A stretch of DNA of 64,000 bases from the NCBI GenBank assembly GCA_900545915.1, contig URAV01000002.1:1-64000 (forward strand), in the 5' to 3' direction. Of the stretch, positions 10,191 through 19,542 are shown piece by piece. The notes under the pieces are model-generated. The model searched no databases. It was not told the DNA's origin and saw only the letters and a program-made list of their open reading frames with translations. Within the stretch, counting starts at the first letter, position 1. Every line of letters starts with the position of its first letter. This DNA comes from an uncultured Porphyromonadaceae bacterium. GTDB taxonomy: Bacteria > Bacteroidota > Bacteroidia > Bacteroidales > Coprobacteraceae. Position numbers and translations under genes: made by a program.

Positions 10191-11382
10191 ACCTTAAACT
10201 CTCGGTCTGATTATAGATTGCCTCCAAAATATCCTTATCGACATCGGTAAGTATTTTTCCTCGCCGTGCCATCATCCGTTCAGCAATCGAATAAAACTTA
10301 GATAACTGCACATCAGAAAAGCCGGCAGCACCGCCCTCACTAAAAGATGCCACAAAATTTCGAGGAAAACCAGAACCATGTATGTTCACCCCCACTCCGA
10401 CAACCGTAGCGGTATTGAACATGCTATTAATTCCTGCTTTGGAGTGATCACCCATCATCAACCCGCAAAATTGCAAACCAGTACGCAAAAAACGACCTGT
10501 GGGATAATTCCACAGTTTTATCTCGCTATAATCATTTTTTAAATTCGATGCATTTGTCCCAGCTCCCAAGTTGCACCACTCTCCGATAACCGAATTTCCG
10601 AGAAATCCATCATGTCCTTTATTTGAATAGGCAAGCATCACCACATTATTCAACTCTCCTCCTACTTTACAATAAGGGCCTAATGTCGTCGCTCCGTAAA
10701 TCTTCGCTCCCATATTCACGACCACATGCTCACATGCCGCAAAAGGAGCACGGATGCATACACCTTCCATAATTTCAGCATCTTTCCCGATATAAATCGG
10801 ACCTTTTGTCACGTTCAATATCGAACATTCGACAACTGCTCCCGACTCTATAAATATTTTAGGTGTGCCATCGGGAAAACAAGGATCTCCGACAACCTTG
10901 TTCGATACAGATAACGGTTCGGACTTTTTGGAAGAGACGATATGTCGATAATCTATTTCTAAAGCCTCTCCGTTTTTCAGAAATATATCATACAATTTCC
11001 GAATCATAAAAGGCTCTTCATTCAAAATATGCTTTACACCGAAATCTTTCTTACGGAAAGCATCCAACGATCCGTAAAACGCAATCAGTTCATCTCCGTA
11101 AAAAAAAGATTCACACTCTGATAAAGAAGAAATAGCTGCTACCAGTTTCTCATCCGGACATACATTTCCGGCAATAAACAAACTAATCGAAGCAGTATTC
11201 ATCGGATATTTCACCGTCAAATAATCAACCGTGTCATAAGAATAGATTCCCGGAAACCAAGATTCCCATTTTTCCCGTATCGTAAAGATACCGATACGTA
11301 TATCCGAAACCGGCCTTGTAAATGTCAGTGGCAGAAATTCCTGATGAATTCCCGTCGTATCAAAAAGAATAATGTTCTGCAT
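10189..11382 (-). CDS. GlmU-family sugar-1-phosphate nucleotidyltransferase/acyltransferase
   Basis: The 397-residue protein matches the Bacteroidota GlmU-like family, which pairs an N-terminal nucleotidyltransferase-like domain with a left-handed beta-helix. The N-terminus has LFDTTGIHQEFLPLTFTRPV (residues 6-25), the family opening. The C-terminal half shows hexapeptide-type segments such as IYIGKDAEIMEGVCIRAPF and NSVIGEWCNLGAGTNASNLK (about residues 190-290). The likely role is making an activated amino sugar or related nucleotide sugar for the envelope. Exact substrate is unknown. It lies 11 bases after the FHA gene, probably in one operon. Confidence 0.82.
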   Translation of the reverse strand: MQNIILFDTTGIHQEFLPLTFTRPVSDIRIGIFTIREKWESWFPGIYSYDTVDYLTVKYPMNTASISLFIAGNVCPDEKLVAAISSLSECESFFYGDELIAFYGSLDAFRKKDFGVKHILNEEPFMIRKLYDIFLKNGEALEIDYRHIVSSKKSEPLSVSNKVVGDPCFPDGTPKIFIESGAVVECSILNVTKGPIYIGKDAEIMEGVCIRAPFAACEHVVVNMGAKIYGATTLGPYCKVGGELNNVVMLAYSNKGHDGFLGNSVIGEWCNLGAGTNASNLKNDYSEIKLWNYPTGRFLRTGLQFCGLMMGDHSKAGINSMFNTATVVGVGVNIHGSGFPRNFVASFSEGGAAGFSDVQLSKFYSIAERMMARRGKILTDVDKDILEAIYNQTESLR

Positions 11383-11393
11383 ATATGCTGTTT

Positions 11394-11900
11394 TTAATCT
11401 TCATTATCCTGCACTCCTACAAAATGTACGATAAATGTCGTTGAACCCGCCGTTATTATAGCCCCGTCTTCCAAAACCACACGCTCCTTTTTCCCCAGAC
11501 GCTCATGCCGTAAATATGTCCCGGATACACTCGGAAAATCACGCAACGTATATATAAAACCTCCGGACTTGTTCTTCCTTACATTAATAACACAATGCTG
11601 GCGTGCAAGGGTTATATCCGTAGTCTCTATCGGAACATGAACTTCCGTTCCCTTAGAACGACGTCCTATTATATTATCTCCCATAAAAAGAGGAAGTTCT
11701 TGACGATATCCGTATGAATTTTCCAATACGACGATAAAACCGCAATCAGAAATCTCCTGATCATCCGTCAAATCGGCAACCGACACATTGAACTGTTTTC
11801 CGCAATAAGGACAAACGAAAAACAAAGAGACATTTTTTTCATAACGATCCTCATTAAACGTTATATCATTATCGCATTTGGGACATAAAACTTTTTTCAT
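11394..11900 (-). CDS. Zinc-ribbon and FHA domain protein
   Basis: FHA domains bind phosphothreonine peptides. Residues 4-35 form a zinc ribbon with CPKC and CPYC pairs. The FHA domain runs from about residue 75: GDNIIGRRSKGTEVHVPI, then ARQHCVI and FPSVSGTYLRHERL, carrying the conserved Gly-Arg, His and Ser-Gly-Thr elements. It has no membrane segment, so a cytoplasmic role is likely. A TACCTTTG promoter element lies just upstream on the same strand, and the GlmU-like gene follows directly. Confidence 0.85.
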   Translation of the reverse strand: MKKVLCPKCDNDITFNEDRYEKNVSLFFVCPYCGKQFNVSVADLTDDQEISDCGFIVVLENSYGYRQELPLFMGDNIIGRRSKGTEVHVPIETTDITLARQHCVINVRKNKSGGFIYTLRDFPSVSGTYLRHERLGKKERVVLEDGAIITAGSTTFIVHFVGVQDNED

Positions 11901-11919
11901 TTTTACTGCATTTATCTGA

Positions 11920-11927
11920 CAAAGGTA
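11920..11927 (-). promoter_or_regulatory. Putative -7 promoter for the FHA-GlmU operon
   Basis: On the minus strand the bases read TACCTTTG, a full match to TAnnTTTG, 20 bases before the FHA gene start. Confidence 0.6.
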
Positions 11928-12114
11928 AAAGTTATCTCTTAGAGATACAAGGTACAGAATAGCTAAATTCAGAGAATAAAACCTCCAAAAACAGAATCAT
12001 TGGTATAAAAAAGGAATTAATCTGTTTTTAAGATTCCCGTTAACCCGATATTATAAAAAAATTAAGAGAATATACTTTTCTTTGTAGAAAATAACTTGCG
12101 CATAATCGAATTTT

Positions 12115-14574
12115 ATGAAAACACGCGACAAAAACACTATGCTGAAAAAATGTATGCTAATCGCCGGGAGCGTTTTTCTGGCAGGACAAATGGCTTTTGC
12201 CAAAGTGAACAAAGGTTCTATTTATCATGACGGCTGGATCGATTTCAATAAAAACGGAAAAATGGATGTATTCGAAGATCCTAAACAACCGGTCGAAAAA
12301 AGAGTGCAAAATTTATTATCTCAAATGAATCTGGACGAAAAGACCTGTCAACTGGCAACTTTATATGGATATAAACGGGTAATGAGCGACTCGTTACCGA
12401 CTCCGGAATGGAAAAATAAAATTTGGAAAGACGGGATTGCCAATATCGATGAACAATTGAACGGTGTAGGTCGTGGTGCGAAAATCGCCCAAGACCTGAT
12501 CTACCCTTTCAGCAAACATGCCGAAGCAATCAACAAAACTCAAAAATGGTTTATCGAAGAGACCCGTCTGGGTATTCCGGTAGACTTCTCCAACGAGACG
12601 ATACACGGACTCAATCATACAAAAGCGACCCCTCTACCTGCACCTATCGGTATCGGAAGCACATGGAACGCACCTTTGATTTACAAAGCCGGAACAATTG
12701 CGGGAAAAGAAGCCAAAGCTCTCGGATATACCAACATATATGCGCCGATATTAGACCTTGCCAGAGATCCCCGTTGGGGTCGTGTTCTTGAATGCTATGG
12801 AGAAGATCCCTTTCTTGTCGCTACACTCGGAACACAAATGGTCAAAGGTATCCAAGAACAAGGAGTAGCTGCGACTCTAAAACACTTTGCCGTATATAGC
12901 GTTCCCAAAGGAGGACGGGACGGCAGTGTACGCACCGACCCCCACGTCGCGCCCCGAGAAATGCACCAGATGCATCTGTATCCGTTCAAAAAAGTAATTC
13001 AAGACGCCCACCCGATGGGAGTCATGAGCAGTTATAACGACTGGGACGGCGTTCCGGTTACCGCAAGTTATTACTTCTTGACCCAGTTACTTCGTCAAGA
13101 ATTCGGATTCGACGGTTATGTTGTCAGTGACAGCGATGCGGTAGAGTATGTATATAACAAGCATCACGTCGCCGAGACTTACGAAGAAGCGGTAAGAATG
13201 GTTCTTGAAGCCGGTCTCAACGTAAGAACGACTTTCGCCGCACCGGATATTTTCATTCTGCCTGCCCGAAAATTGGTAAAAGAGGGACGATTATCGATGA
13301 AAGTCATAGACGAGCGTGTCGCTGACGTTTTACGGGTGAAATTCCGTCTCGGACTTTTCGACCAACCCTTTGTCGCAGATCCTAAAGCCGCAGATAAAAT
13401 CGTCGGAGCAGACAAGAACAAAGACTTTGTGCTCGATATACAACGTCAATCTTTGGTTCTTCTAAAAAACGAAAATAATCTATTGCCTCTCGATAAGAAC
13501 AAGTTGTCCCGAATATTGATCACCGGACCGCTTGCCAAAGAAGAAAATTATATGGTAAGCCGTTACGGACCTCAAGAACTGGAAAATATCACGGTATATG
13601 AAGGTATCAAAAATTATCTCGGGAATAAAGTTTCTGTCGATTACGCTTTAGGCTGTAAGGTTAAAGATGCCAAATGGCCGGAAAGCGAAATTATACATTC
13701 TCCGCTGACGACAGAAGAACAGCAAGAAATACAAAATGCCGTCGAAAAAGCAGAACGAAGCGACATTGTCATTGCCGTACTCGGTGAAGATGAAGAAAGT
13801 ACCGGAGAAAGTAAATCTCGTTCGGGACTCGATTTGCCGGGACGTCAGCAACAACTCCTCGAAGCGTTGTATGCCACAGGAAAACCGGTCGTACTGGTTC
13901 TCATCAACGGACAACCGCTTACCATCAACTGGGCAGACCGTTATATTCCGGCAATTCTGGAAGCCTGGTTTCCCGGACAAATGGGAGGAACTGCCATTGC
14001 AGAAACACTTTTCGGAGATTATAATCCGGGAGGGAAACTTCCGGTCACATTCCCCAAAACATTGGGACAAATAGAATTGAACTTCCCTTTCAAACCGGCC
14101 TCTCAGTCGAAACAGCCCGAAGCCGGACCGAACGGATACGGAAAAACACGGGTCAATGGAGCTTTGTATCCTTTCGGATTCGGGCTCAGTTACACGACAT
14201 TCGAATATTCCAATCTGAAAGTTTCCCCCGAGAAACAAGGCCCTAAAGGCGATATTCAGGTATCGTTCGATATCACGAACACAGGAAAAAGAGCCGGAGA
14301 TGAAATCGTACAGCTATACATAAAAGATAAAGTGAGCAGTGTAATCTCTTATGAATCTCTGTTACGAGGCTTCGAACGTGTTTCCCTGCAACCGGGAGAA
14401 ACGAAAAACATACAATTCACTCTGCATCCCGAAGATCTCGAAATATTGGATATTAATATGAATTGGAATGTAGAACCGGGGGAATTTGAAGTTCGCATCG
14501 GAGCTTCATCCGAAGATATAAAACTGAAAAAGAATTTCCGTATCGTAGCAGAAGGAATACAAGCAAATAATTGA
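12115..14574 (+). CDS. Glycoside hydrolase family 3 beta-glucosidase-type enzyme
   Basis: The 819-residue product is a secreted or periplasmic retaining glycosidase, probably acting on beta-linked glucosides or xylosides. A signal peptide ends near residue 29 (FLAGQMAFA). The TIM-barrel domain contains RDPRWGRVLECYGEDPFLVA and the nucleophile Asp in GYVVSDSDAVEYV (about residue 343). The second domain has GEDEESTGESKSRSGLDLPG with the usual acid/base region. A C-terminal fibronectin-III-like domain starts near FGFGLSYTTFEY. An internal ATG at 12139 is an alternative start. Transcription ends at the hairpin 14586-14634. Confidence 0.93.
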   Translation: MKTRDKNTMLKKCMLIAGSVFLAGQMAFAKVNKGSIYHDGWIDFNKNGKMDVFEDPKQPVEKRVQNLLSQMNLDEKTCQLATLYGYKRVMSDSLPTPEWKNKIWKDGIANIDEQLNGVGRGAKIAQDLIYPFSKHAEAINKTQKWFIEETRLGIPVDFSNETIHGLNHTKATPLPAPIGIGSTWNAPLIYKAGTIAGKEAKALGYTNIYAPILDLARDPRWGRVLECYGEDPFLVATLGTQMVKGIQEQGVAATLKHFAVYSVPKGGRDGSVRTDPHVAPREMHQMHLYPFKKVIQDAHPMGVMSSYNDWDGVPVTASYYFLTQLLRQEFGFDGYVVSDSDAVEYVYNKHHVAETYEEAVRMVLEAGLNVRTTFAAPDIFILPARKLVKEGRLSMKVIDERVADVLRVKFRLGLFDQPFVADPKAADKIVGADKNKDFVLDIQRQSLVLLKNENNLLPLDKNKLSRILITGPLAKEENYMVSRYGPQELENITVYEGIKNYLGNKVSVDYALGCKVKDAKWPESEIIHSPLTTEEQQEIQNAVEKAERSDIVIAVLGEDEESTGESKSRSGLDLPGRQQQLLEALYATGKPVVLVLINGQPLTINWADRYIPAILEAWFPGQMGGTAIAETLFGDYNPGGKLPVTFPKTLGQIELNFPFKPASQSKQPEAGPNGYGKTRVNGALYPFGFGLSYTTFEYSNLKVSPEKQGPKGDIQVSFDITNTGKRAGDEIVQLYIKDKVSSVISYESLLRGFERVSLQPGETKNIQFTLHPEDLEILDINMNWNVEPGEFEVRIGASSEDIKLKKNFRIVAEGIQANN

Positions 14575-14585
14575 TTATCAAACTC

Positions 14586-14634
14586 TATAAAACAGTAGAG
14601 CCACTGAATTATTCGGCGGCTCTACTGTTTTATA
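14586..14634 (+). terminator. Intrinsic terminator after the GH3 gene
   Basis: TATAAAACAGTAGAGCC pairs with GGCTCTACTGTTTTATA, with a T run in the distal arm, 12 bases after the GH3 stop codon. Confidence 0.85.
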
Positions 14635-14680
14635 AAGAAAATTCTTTCGTGACTTTCAAAAGAACAAGATAAAAACAAAA

Positions 14681-14710
14681 AAGTCCTTAGATAACTGTAT
14701 CTAAGGACTT
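14681..14710 (-). terminator. tRNA-Lys terminator, left (chromosomal) copy
   Basis: AAGTCCTTAGAT pairs perfectly with ATCTAAGGACTT around a 6-base loop. The run of six A immediately to the left reads as a T run on the minus strand. It is the displaced terminator of the interrupted tRNA-Lys target. Confidence 0.8.
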
Positions 14711-14747
14711 TAAGCGTCAAGTCAGAGACTTTAAAGACTGTTTCCAG

Positions 14748-14769
14748 TGACCCCGGAGAGGCTCGAACT
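14748..14769 (-). pseudogene. tRNA-Lys 3' fragment left by integration
   Basis: These 22 bases match the acceptor 3' strand and T-arm of tRNA-Lys(CUU) at 58536-58608 and then diverge into element DNA. It cannot form a tRNA and only marks the displaced end of the target gene. Confidence 0.9.
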
Positions 14770-15195
14770 ATATCTTTATTCTATCTGATAGTCAATCACT
14801 TATATATACTAAAAAAAAATCGGACTATGTTTTTTACTATGAATCGAATTTTCTGTTTTTTTAGTATCCTATCCGATAGGCTTAATTCCTTTAGATTCAT
14901 CCAAAATGGGACTTTCCTTTTCTTCGTCAACTAATTATACAAATATAATTAATCAACTGATATTAAACCACTTATTTCATATAAAAATAAGTATCAAAAT
15001 ATTAAAAAATATTATACTGCAAAAACTCATATTATGTACTTTTCGAAGATAAGCATGTAAATTAATCATCGTTCCATACCTTTTGAACTCTATACATTTT
15101 ATTTTTGTTAATATATAAAGTAATTGCTTACTAAAAACACACAGATTTTTAGCGCTGACCGTCTGTATCATCATTAATACGTAATAGCATAGCCT
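14770..15195. other. Element left end, non-coding, AT-rich
   Basis: No gene was recognised here. The stretch contains CTATCTGATAG near 14780 and CTATCCGATAG near 14870, which could be integrase or Xis arm sites, but this is only inference from position. A 65-residue reading frame on the minus strand has no recognisable features. Confidence 0.4.
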
Positions 15196-15804
15196 ATGAA
15201 TCGACTAATAGACGATGTCATTTTTCAGAATTTAGAAACATCTGAAAATGCAGAAAGTTTAAAAAACACATATGGAATCTTTAAAACCAAATTATTGAAT
15301 TTCAGCATAAAAGAAGGCGATATACCATTTTGTTACCGGAGTCTGAGAGAATTAGAATTGAAATTGCAATACTCCGAATTTCTTTTATCCCAATCGGAAC
15401 ATAGCTCTTTAAAACAAGAAAAACACGAAATTATACGGCAACTCTCTATCATGTGTCAAATTGAGAAAGAGATATTACAAATGCGTTTAGAACGTCCCGA
15501 ACACTTCCAGGTCATCGGTAGCGTGAAAAAACAAAGTTCCGTTTTACGATGGAAAGGAAGTTTAAACGACTTAATGGAGTTGATTATAGCCTTTATCGGT
15601 ACAGGAATAATAACGACTACGACAGGAGAAAATTTAACGACAAGTATGCTGATACAAGCCTTTGAAAACCTTTTTAATGTCAGATTCGGTCGGTCAAACG
15701 ATAAAAAAGCGGCAGTATTCCGACGAAAAAAGAATTGCGCTTGTCTATTAGATCGTCTGCGAGAAAATCTAGAGATGAAAGTTCAAGATTATTATGCAAA
15801 ATAA
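15196..15804 (+). CDS. RteC-like regulatory protein
   Basis: RteC is the transcriptional activator of excision genes in CTnDOT-type elements. The 202-residue product matches the RteC family best in its C-terminal half, where LRWKGSLNDLMELIIAFIGT (about residues 114-133) and FENLFNVRFGRSNDKKAAVF are followed by NCACLLDRLRENLE. The N-terminus is shorter or diverged compared with CTnDOT RteC. Its place at the element's left end, upstream of two excisionase-like genes, fits a role controlling excision. No RteA/RteB two-component genes were seen here, so the signal input must differ. Confidence 0.7.
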   Translation: MNRLIDDVIFQNLETSENAESLKNTYGIFKTKLLNFSIKEGDIPFCYRSLRELELKLQYSEFLLSQSEHSSLKQEKHEIIRQLSIMCQIEKEILQMRLERPEHFQVIGSVKKQSSVLRWKGSLNDLMELIIAFIGTGIITTTTGENLTTSMLIQAFENLFNVRFGRSNDKKAAVFRRKKNCACLLDRLRENLEMKVQDYYAK

Positions 15805-15818
15805 GAGGAAAAACAAAT

Positions 15819-15855
15819 GAAACACGGGGACATTTTTGTCTCCGTGTTTCGTTTT
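15819..15855 (+). terminator. Intrinsic terminator after the RteC-like gene
   Basis: GAAACACGGGGAC pairs with GTCTCCGTGTTTC around a T-rich loop and is followed by GTTTT. Confidence 0.85.
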
Positions 15856-16046
15856 ATCCGATTGACGGATACCATTAGATACATAAAAAAAACAATATGA
15901 TTATAAAAATAATTCAATCACAGATAAAAATACTAATAATTATCTGATTTTCAATATAAAATAAAATACGACGCACAGCGCAGCACCCTATTGTTCCGGC
16001 GTAAAATCGAAGCTAATATTGCAGTATAACTTTAAAACTCGATGTA

Positions 16047-16385
16047 ATGGAAGTATTGACGATTGAAATGGAAGCAGTCAAGGAACTGCTTAAAAAGATA
16101 GATACGATTTATATGTACGTCATCAACTCATATTTGAATAAAGAAGGAGAAACGACCCGCTGGCTGAACTCGGAAGAAGTCTGCGAATTACTGCGTATTA
16201 GCAATCGGACATTACAAAGATTACGAAAATCAAGGAAAATACAATTTACGACATTCAATCGGCGATGCATTTATAAGATGGATGATATAGAGAAACTCGT
16301 TTCCCTTCATGCAATCAATTGCGATCAAAATTATTTCGAAAAGCATAAAAAAGAATACCTCGAACCCAAATCCGGTAAACGATGA
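16047..16385 (+). CDS. Helix-turn-helix excisionase-like protein 1
   Basis: The 112-residue protein has an excisionase/MerR-type HTH (HTH_17) of the kind used by Bacteroidota ICE Xis proteins: WLNSEEVCELLRISNRTLQR (about residues 40-59), then RRCIYKMDDIEKLV. An N-terminal helical stretch precedes it. It overlaps the next, paralogous gene by 4 bases (ATGA), so the two are translationally coupled. Such paired genes in CTnDOT-like elements act in excision or its control. That role is inferred from family and position. Confidence 0.8.
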   Translation: MEVLTIEMEAVKELLKKIDTIYMYVINSYLNKEGETTRWLNSEEVCELLRISNRTLQRLRKSRKIQFTTFNRRCIYKMDDIEKLVSLHAINCDQNYFEKHKKEYLEPKSGKR

Positions 16386-16702
16386 CTGAGAGCGAATACA
16401 TCAATCTGATCGTAAACCGACTGAATCAGATTGCCGATACCTGCGAAACGGTCAACGGCAAATTAGACAAATTAATACTACAATCCGAGCTATCGGAAAG
16501 AAAGATAGTCAGTGTACCCGAAAAAAAACTATTGGATACTTTTGAACTTTGTGAATTACTGCATATCAGTAAGCGCACTTTAGCCCGCTACAAAAAGGAA
16601 AACGCACTGCCTTATTTGAAAATCAAACGACTCTGTTTTTATCGTCGGGAAGACGTCATACAATTTATCGAAAATTATAATAAAAAAAAGAAAGACAGGT
16701 AA
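16382..16702 (+). CDS. Helix-turn-helix excisionase-like protein 2
   Basis: This 106-residue paralogue of the preceding gene has the same layout: an N-terminal helix, then LLDTFELCELLHISKRTLAR (about residues 49-68) and RLCFYRREDVIQFIE. It starts inside the stop region of its partner. The pair could form a heterodimer or bind adjacent sites at the element ends. It ends in a palindromic terminator shared with the convergent leftward genes. Confidence 0.8.
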   Translation: MTESEYINLIVNRLNQIADTCETVNGKLDKLILQSELSERKIVSVPEKKLLDTFELCELLHISKRTLARYKKENALPYLKIKRLCFYRREDVIQFIENYNKKKKDR

Positions 16703-16716
16703 TTACCTGTCTTTCT
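16689..16716. terminator. Bidirectional terminator, perfect 28-bp palindrome
   Basis: AGAAAGACAGGTAA is followed directly by its reverse complement TTACCTGTCTTTCT. It lies between the convergent HTH operon and the leftward block. Confidence 0.75.
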
Positions 16717-16746
16717 AATCATACATCCTTTCATTGTTCTGTCTCT

Positions 16747-18009
16747 CTATATTCTGTTCTGAGGCTGTATTTTTATTCTATTTACCTCTTTATTGTTTTT
16801 ATGTCGCAACCGTTTATCATTAGGGGGTTGAGAGGAGTTTAATATTTGATTACGATACGAATCGTACCAAATATAGATACCCACATTATTTCCGTTTCCG
16901 GTTTTCACCTTATCGAGATACAGAGATTTCCCGTTGAATAAATCCGTCCTCTCGACAGAATTCAAAATCCGTCCTCCGACTTCCAACTCTTTGGACCAAT
17001 CCAATAATGCATGCTTCAATGAAACTCTGCCTCTCAAATCGAATTCCCGATCGAGCAGGCATGCAGAGATTTCTTTACCTTTCTCTTCCGCAAACCCTTT
17101 CTGAGTCCTGTAATAAGGAGTATCGGAGAGGTCGTACAGTTCCCGTTCCAACCCATTGAACTCCCGCCTGAATTTCTCCGGCATACAACTGACGAAGTCC
17201 TTATCATAACCGAATCGTTCCATATACAATAATTTAATCAAGGTATCGTTTTTTTGCGATATGTTCAATTCGAAATCTTCGACGAACCGCAAAAAATTTT
17301 TCTGATTAGGATTCAAGTTATATTCCTTTGAAAACCCTACCTCATCCGGTTTGATCGTCCGGGTATGCTCATCATAGCGTACCGAAAATATTTTAAGACT
17401 GTCCGGTAAACTCTTATCGGTGAAAAAACGGTCGGCAATATCCTGCATATATTTTTTTAATTCTTTTCTGCCATTATCATTTTGAGCAATGATAAAGGAA
17501 TCTCCCGGATTTGTTTCGACGACAAAATATAAATCGTCCTTATAAAGTACCGAAAGCTGGTCTTGTTTATACAAGAACTGGCTGTAATCATCGTATTTTT
17601 CTAATAAACCGCCGGATAATACAGAAAGATCGTCCAACTTATTCAAATCGATACCTTTCTGCACGGCAAAAGCCGCATCCCGCAAAGACATGGAAAGTTC
17701 CGGTGCAACATTCTCTTTATGCAGATAAGAAAAAATGCCCTCTGCAAAATATTTCCCTCGATTTCTTTGAGAAAAAGGAATATATAAATTTTTAAGATCA
17801 TATTTCAAAATCGAATTATCCGGAACAAATCCATCATCCTTGCTAATCGACAACCGTTTATCAATAAAATCGGCCAAAGTTCGATTCGGAGCTTCCCCCT
17901 TTTTATTAAAAGCAAAATCTCTCATAATGCCCTTTTTATCGACCAAAACAAAAAGAGAATCCGGCTTATTACCGGCAATGCTATCAAGCAAATTTTTTAT
18001 AAATGACAT
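16747..18009 (-). CDS. Hypothetical ICE protein at the end of the leftward block
   Basis: No family was recognised. I chose the ATG of MSFIKNLLDSIAGNKPDSLF (18009) because the 17-residue upstream extension starts at a GTG (18060) that overlaps the stop of a small upstream frame. The 420-residue product is charged, has no clear membrane segment and looks cytoplasmic. It lies downstream of the DUF3945 gene on the same strand, so it probably belongs to the mobilisation block. A role as an accessory transfer or regulatory factor is only inference. Confidence 0.6.
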   Translation of the reverse strand: MSFIKNLLDSIAGNKPDSLFVLVDKKGIMRDFAFNKKGEAPNRTLADFIDKRLSISKDDGFVPDNSILKYDLKNLYIPFSQRNRGKYFAEGIFSYLHKENVAPELSMSLRDAAFAVQKGIDLNKLDDLSVLSGGLLEKYDDYSQFLYKQDQLSVLYKDDLYFVVETNPGDSFIIAQNDNGRKELKKYMQDIADRFFTDKSLPDSLKIFSVRYDEHTRTIKPDEVGFSKEYNLNPNQKNFLRFVEDFELNISQKNDTLIKLLYMERFGYDKDFVSCMPEKFRREFNGLERELYDLSDTPYYRTQKGFAEEKGKEISACLLDREFDLRGRVSLKHALLDWSKELEVGGRILNSVERTDLFNGKSLYLDKVKTGNGNNVGIYIWYDSYRNQILNSSQPPNDKRLRHKNNKEVNRIKIQPQNRI

Positions 18010-18056
18010 TTTCAATAAATTTAAATGATTTATTAACGGTATTGCAAACGGCATTT

Positions 18057-18200
18057 TCACGAATCATTTTCTTTAGGAAACCACGTATAACGATCGGGAA
18101 TATCGAGAAATGATTCACCACTATCGCCAAGCGGCGTATTACTGAAAAGCAATACGCCGTTGTCTGTTTCCACAGCAATCGAACTCCCTATTTTCCCCAA
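18057..18200 (-). CDS. Possible small protein, TTG start
   Basis: A 47-codon frame starts at TTG 18200 and ends at TGA 18057. The encoded segment includes IAVETDNGVLLFSNTPLGDS and FLDIPDRYTWFPKENDS, which reads like genuine protein. It has no ATG. It may use TTG, or be the remnant of a longer gene. It sits between the DUF3945 gene and the hypothetical gene on the same strand. Confidence 0.35.
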   Translation of the reverse strand: MGKIGSSIAVETDNGVLLFSNTPLGDSGESFLDIPDRYTWFPKENDS

Positions 18201-18218
18201 TAATCAGTTTCATCAGGA

Positions 18219-19466
18219 TTATAATTTTATCGGTTTAGAAACTGATTGTTTGGATGCAGGGATCGGTAGTTTGGAACTCTTTTGTTCCTTGTTATTTTTT
18301 TCTCGATCTTTGATTTCCACAGTTTGAGACTGTTTAGGGGAATCGAAAGCAACCTGAATAAGATTGAATACCGCATTATATTGAGCTGATCCGGAATATG
18401 TTTGTCCCGTAGTTTTCGAATGCCAATCTTTACGATAAATTTTCCCGCCCGAAGAAAGTATTCTCTTTTCTTTAGTGCTGAATTTGACCCCGAACCATTC
18501 ATCGGGTATATGCAGTGCGAAAACCGGTCTATGAGCGAGGCGATTGGTCGCCTGATCCAAAGACACGAAACATTCCGTTTTTACGTTCGGCTTATTCGAA
18601 TCGAGAACAAGTTTGACAGGATGACCGAGATTTCCCCCAGCCGATCGTAAATTTTTTTGATCTTCAGCAGTAAATGTATATTCTTTATAAGGGATGTTCA
18701 GATCAATGCTATTCTTAATACCGAGAATTTTAGGTACGACATCCCCTTTTTCATTTATTTTAACACCTAAACGTCCCGTCACCTCAATATTAGAACCGCT
18801 TGTCGTTTGAAAGGAAGTACTGACCATTAACGGTAGCACGTTTCCATATTGCAAAGAATTTAAATATTTACCCTGATTCATTTGTTCCAAGTGTGCACGA
18901 GAAAGTCCGAGTCGTTCGAATTCTTTCCATTCAAATTTTTCCAAAGGGAAAGGCGGTTGCCTGTTCTCTTTCCCTATCTGTTTTTTTTCTTGTTCTACGG
19001 TCTGCACCTCCTCCGGCTTATCCGATGTTTTTTCCTCCTGTATCCGCGATTCCTCGGGTTGCGTCATTTCCGATTGTTTACCCGTTTGTATTACCGGCTT
19101 CTCCGGAAGTACGGATTTAGATTCCGATGAAAATTTCTGCGACAGCAATGTTCCTTTTTTGGAAAGAACGCTTTCTTTGTTTTTCGTCGAAAACATTTCG
19201 GTAACATTTTTAACGAATTTTTTCGGGATAGAATAGATAGCGAAACGAGAAGGATTTTCATATTGTCGACCGAAATTCCGGATAAAGTTCGTCAGCAAAT
19301 CACTTTGCGGATCGAAATAAAAAGGAGTAAACCGATTATCGAAAGGTGCGGTTCGATATTTGCCCGGATTCGATTCGTCCACTTGTACGCCATTAACCGT
19401 TTTTGCTTCTTTATCATAGATAACCAAAGCGATTTTTTCTTGTTCTTTAGAAATATTTTTGCTCAT
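18219..19466 (-). CDS. DUF4099/DUF3945-type ICE protein
   Basis: The start is taken at the ATG of MSKNISKEQEKIALVIYD (19466). The longer frame to 19577 would translate a dispersed DNA motif and has no support. The N-terminal 130 residues are unassigned. A low-complexity charged linker (about 150-200) leads into a C-terminal region resembling DUF4099 then DUF3945: FEWKEFERLGLSRAHLEQMN, YGNVLPLMVS, then LVLDSNKP and FVSLDQATNRL. Such proteins are common in Bacteroidota conjugative elements next to mobilisation genes; their function is unknown. It follows mobC on the same strand. Confidence 0.72.
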   Translation of the reverse strand: MSKNISKEQEKIALVIYDKEAKTVNGVQVDESNPGKYRTAPFDNRFTPFYFDPQSDLLTNFIRNFGRQYENPSRFAIYSIPKKFVKNVTEMFSTKNKESVLSKKGTLLSQKFSSESKSVLPEKPVIQTGKQSEMTQPEESRIQEEKTSDKPEEVQTVEQEKKQIGKENRQPPFPLEKFEWKEFERLGLSRAHLEQMNQGKYLNSLQYGNVLPLMVSTSFQTTSGSNIEVTGRLGVKINEKGDVVPKILGIKNSIDLNIPYKEYTFTAEDQKNLRSAGGNLGHPVKLVLDSNKPNVKTECFVSLDQATNRLAHRPVFALHIPDEWFGVKFSTKEKRILSSGGKIYRKDWHSKTTGQTYSGSAQYNAVFNLIQVAFDSPKQSQTVEIKDREKNNKEQKSSKLPIPASKQSVSKPIKL

Positions 19467-19542
19467 AACACCATGATTTATAGTTAAAAATCGATCTAAT
19501 ATAAAGGAGTAAGATCGAAAACGAATCATTTTTCCGATATAT

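Larger units (their letters stand above)
14677..14769. repeat. Left attachment-site direct repeat (attL)
   Basis: This 93-bp stretch is identical to 58465-58557. It contains the tRNA-Lys terminator hairpin (14681-14710), a spacer and 22 bases of the tRNA-Lys 3' end. Identity stops abruptly at CTCGAACT. On the left, weaker similarity continues for about 10 bases with one indel. Confidence 0.93.

Noticed and set aside
13648..14238. 196-residue minus-strand frame inside the GH3 gene
   Set aside because: It is antisense to a strongly supported enzyme gene and has no recognisable domain.
16689..16716. Insertion-sequence end
   Set aside because: It is a single perfect palindrome between convergent genes with no partner copy. 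A bidirectional terminator explains it.
18010..18060. GTG start extending the 16747-18009 gene by 17 residues
   Set aside because: The extension overlaps the stop of the small upstream frame, and the ATG at 18009 gives a more natural N-terminus.
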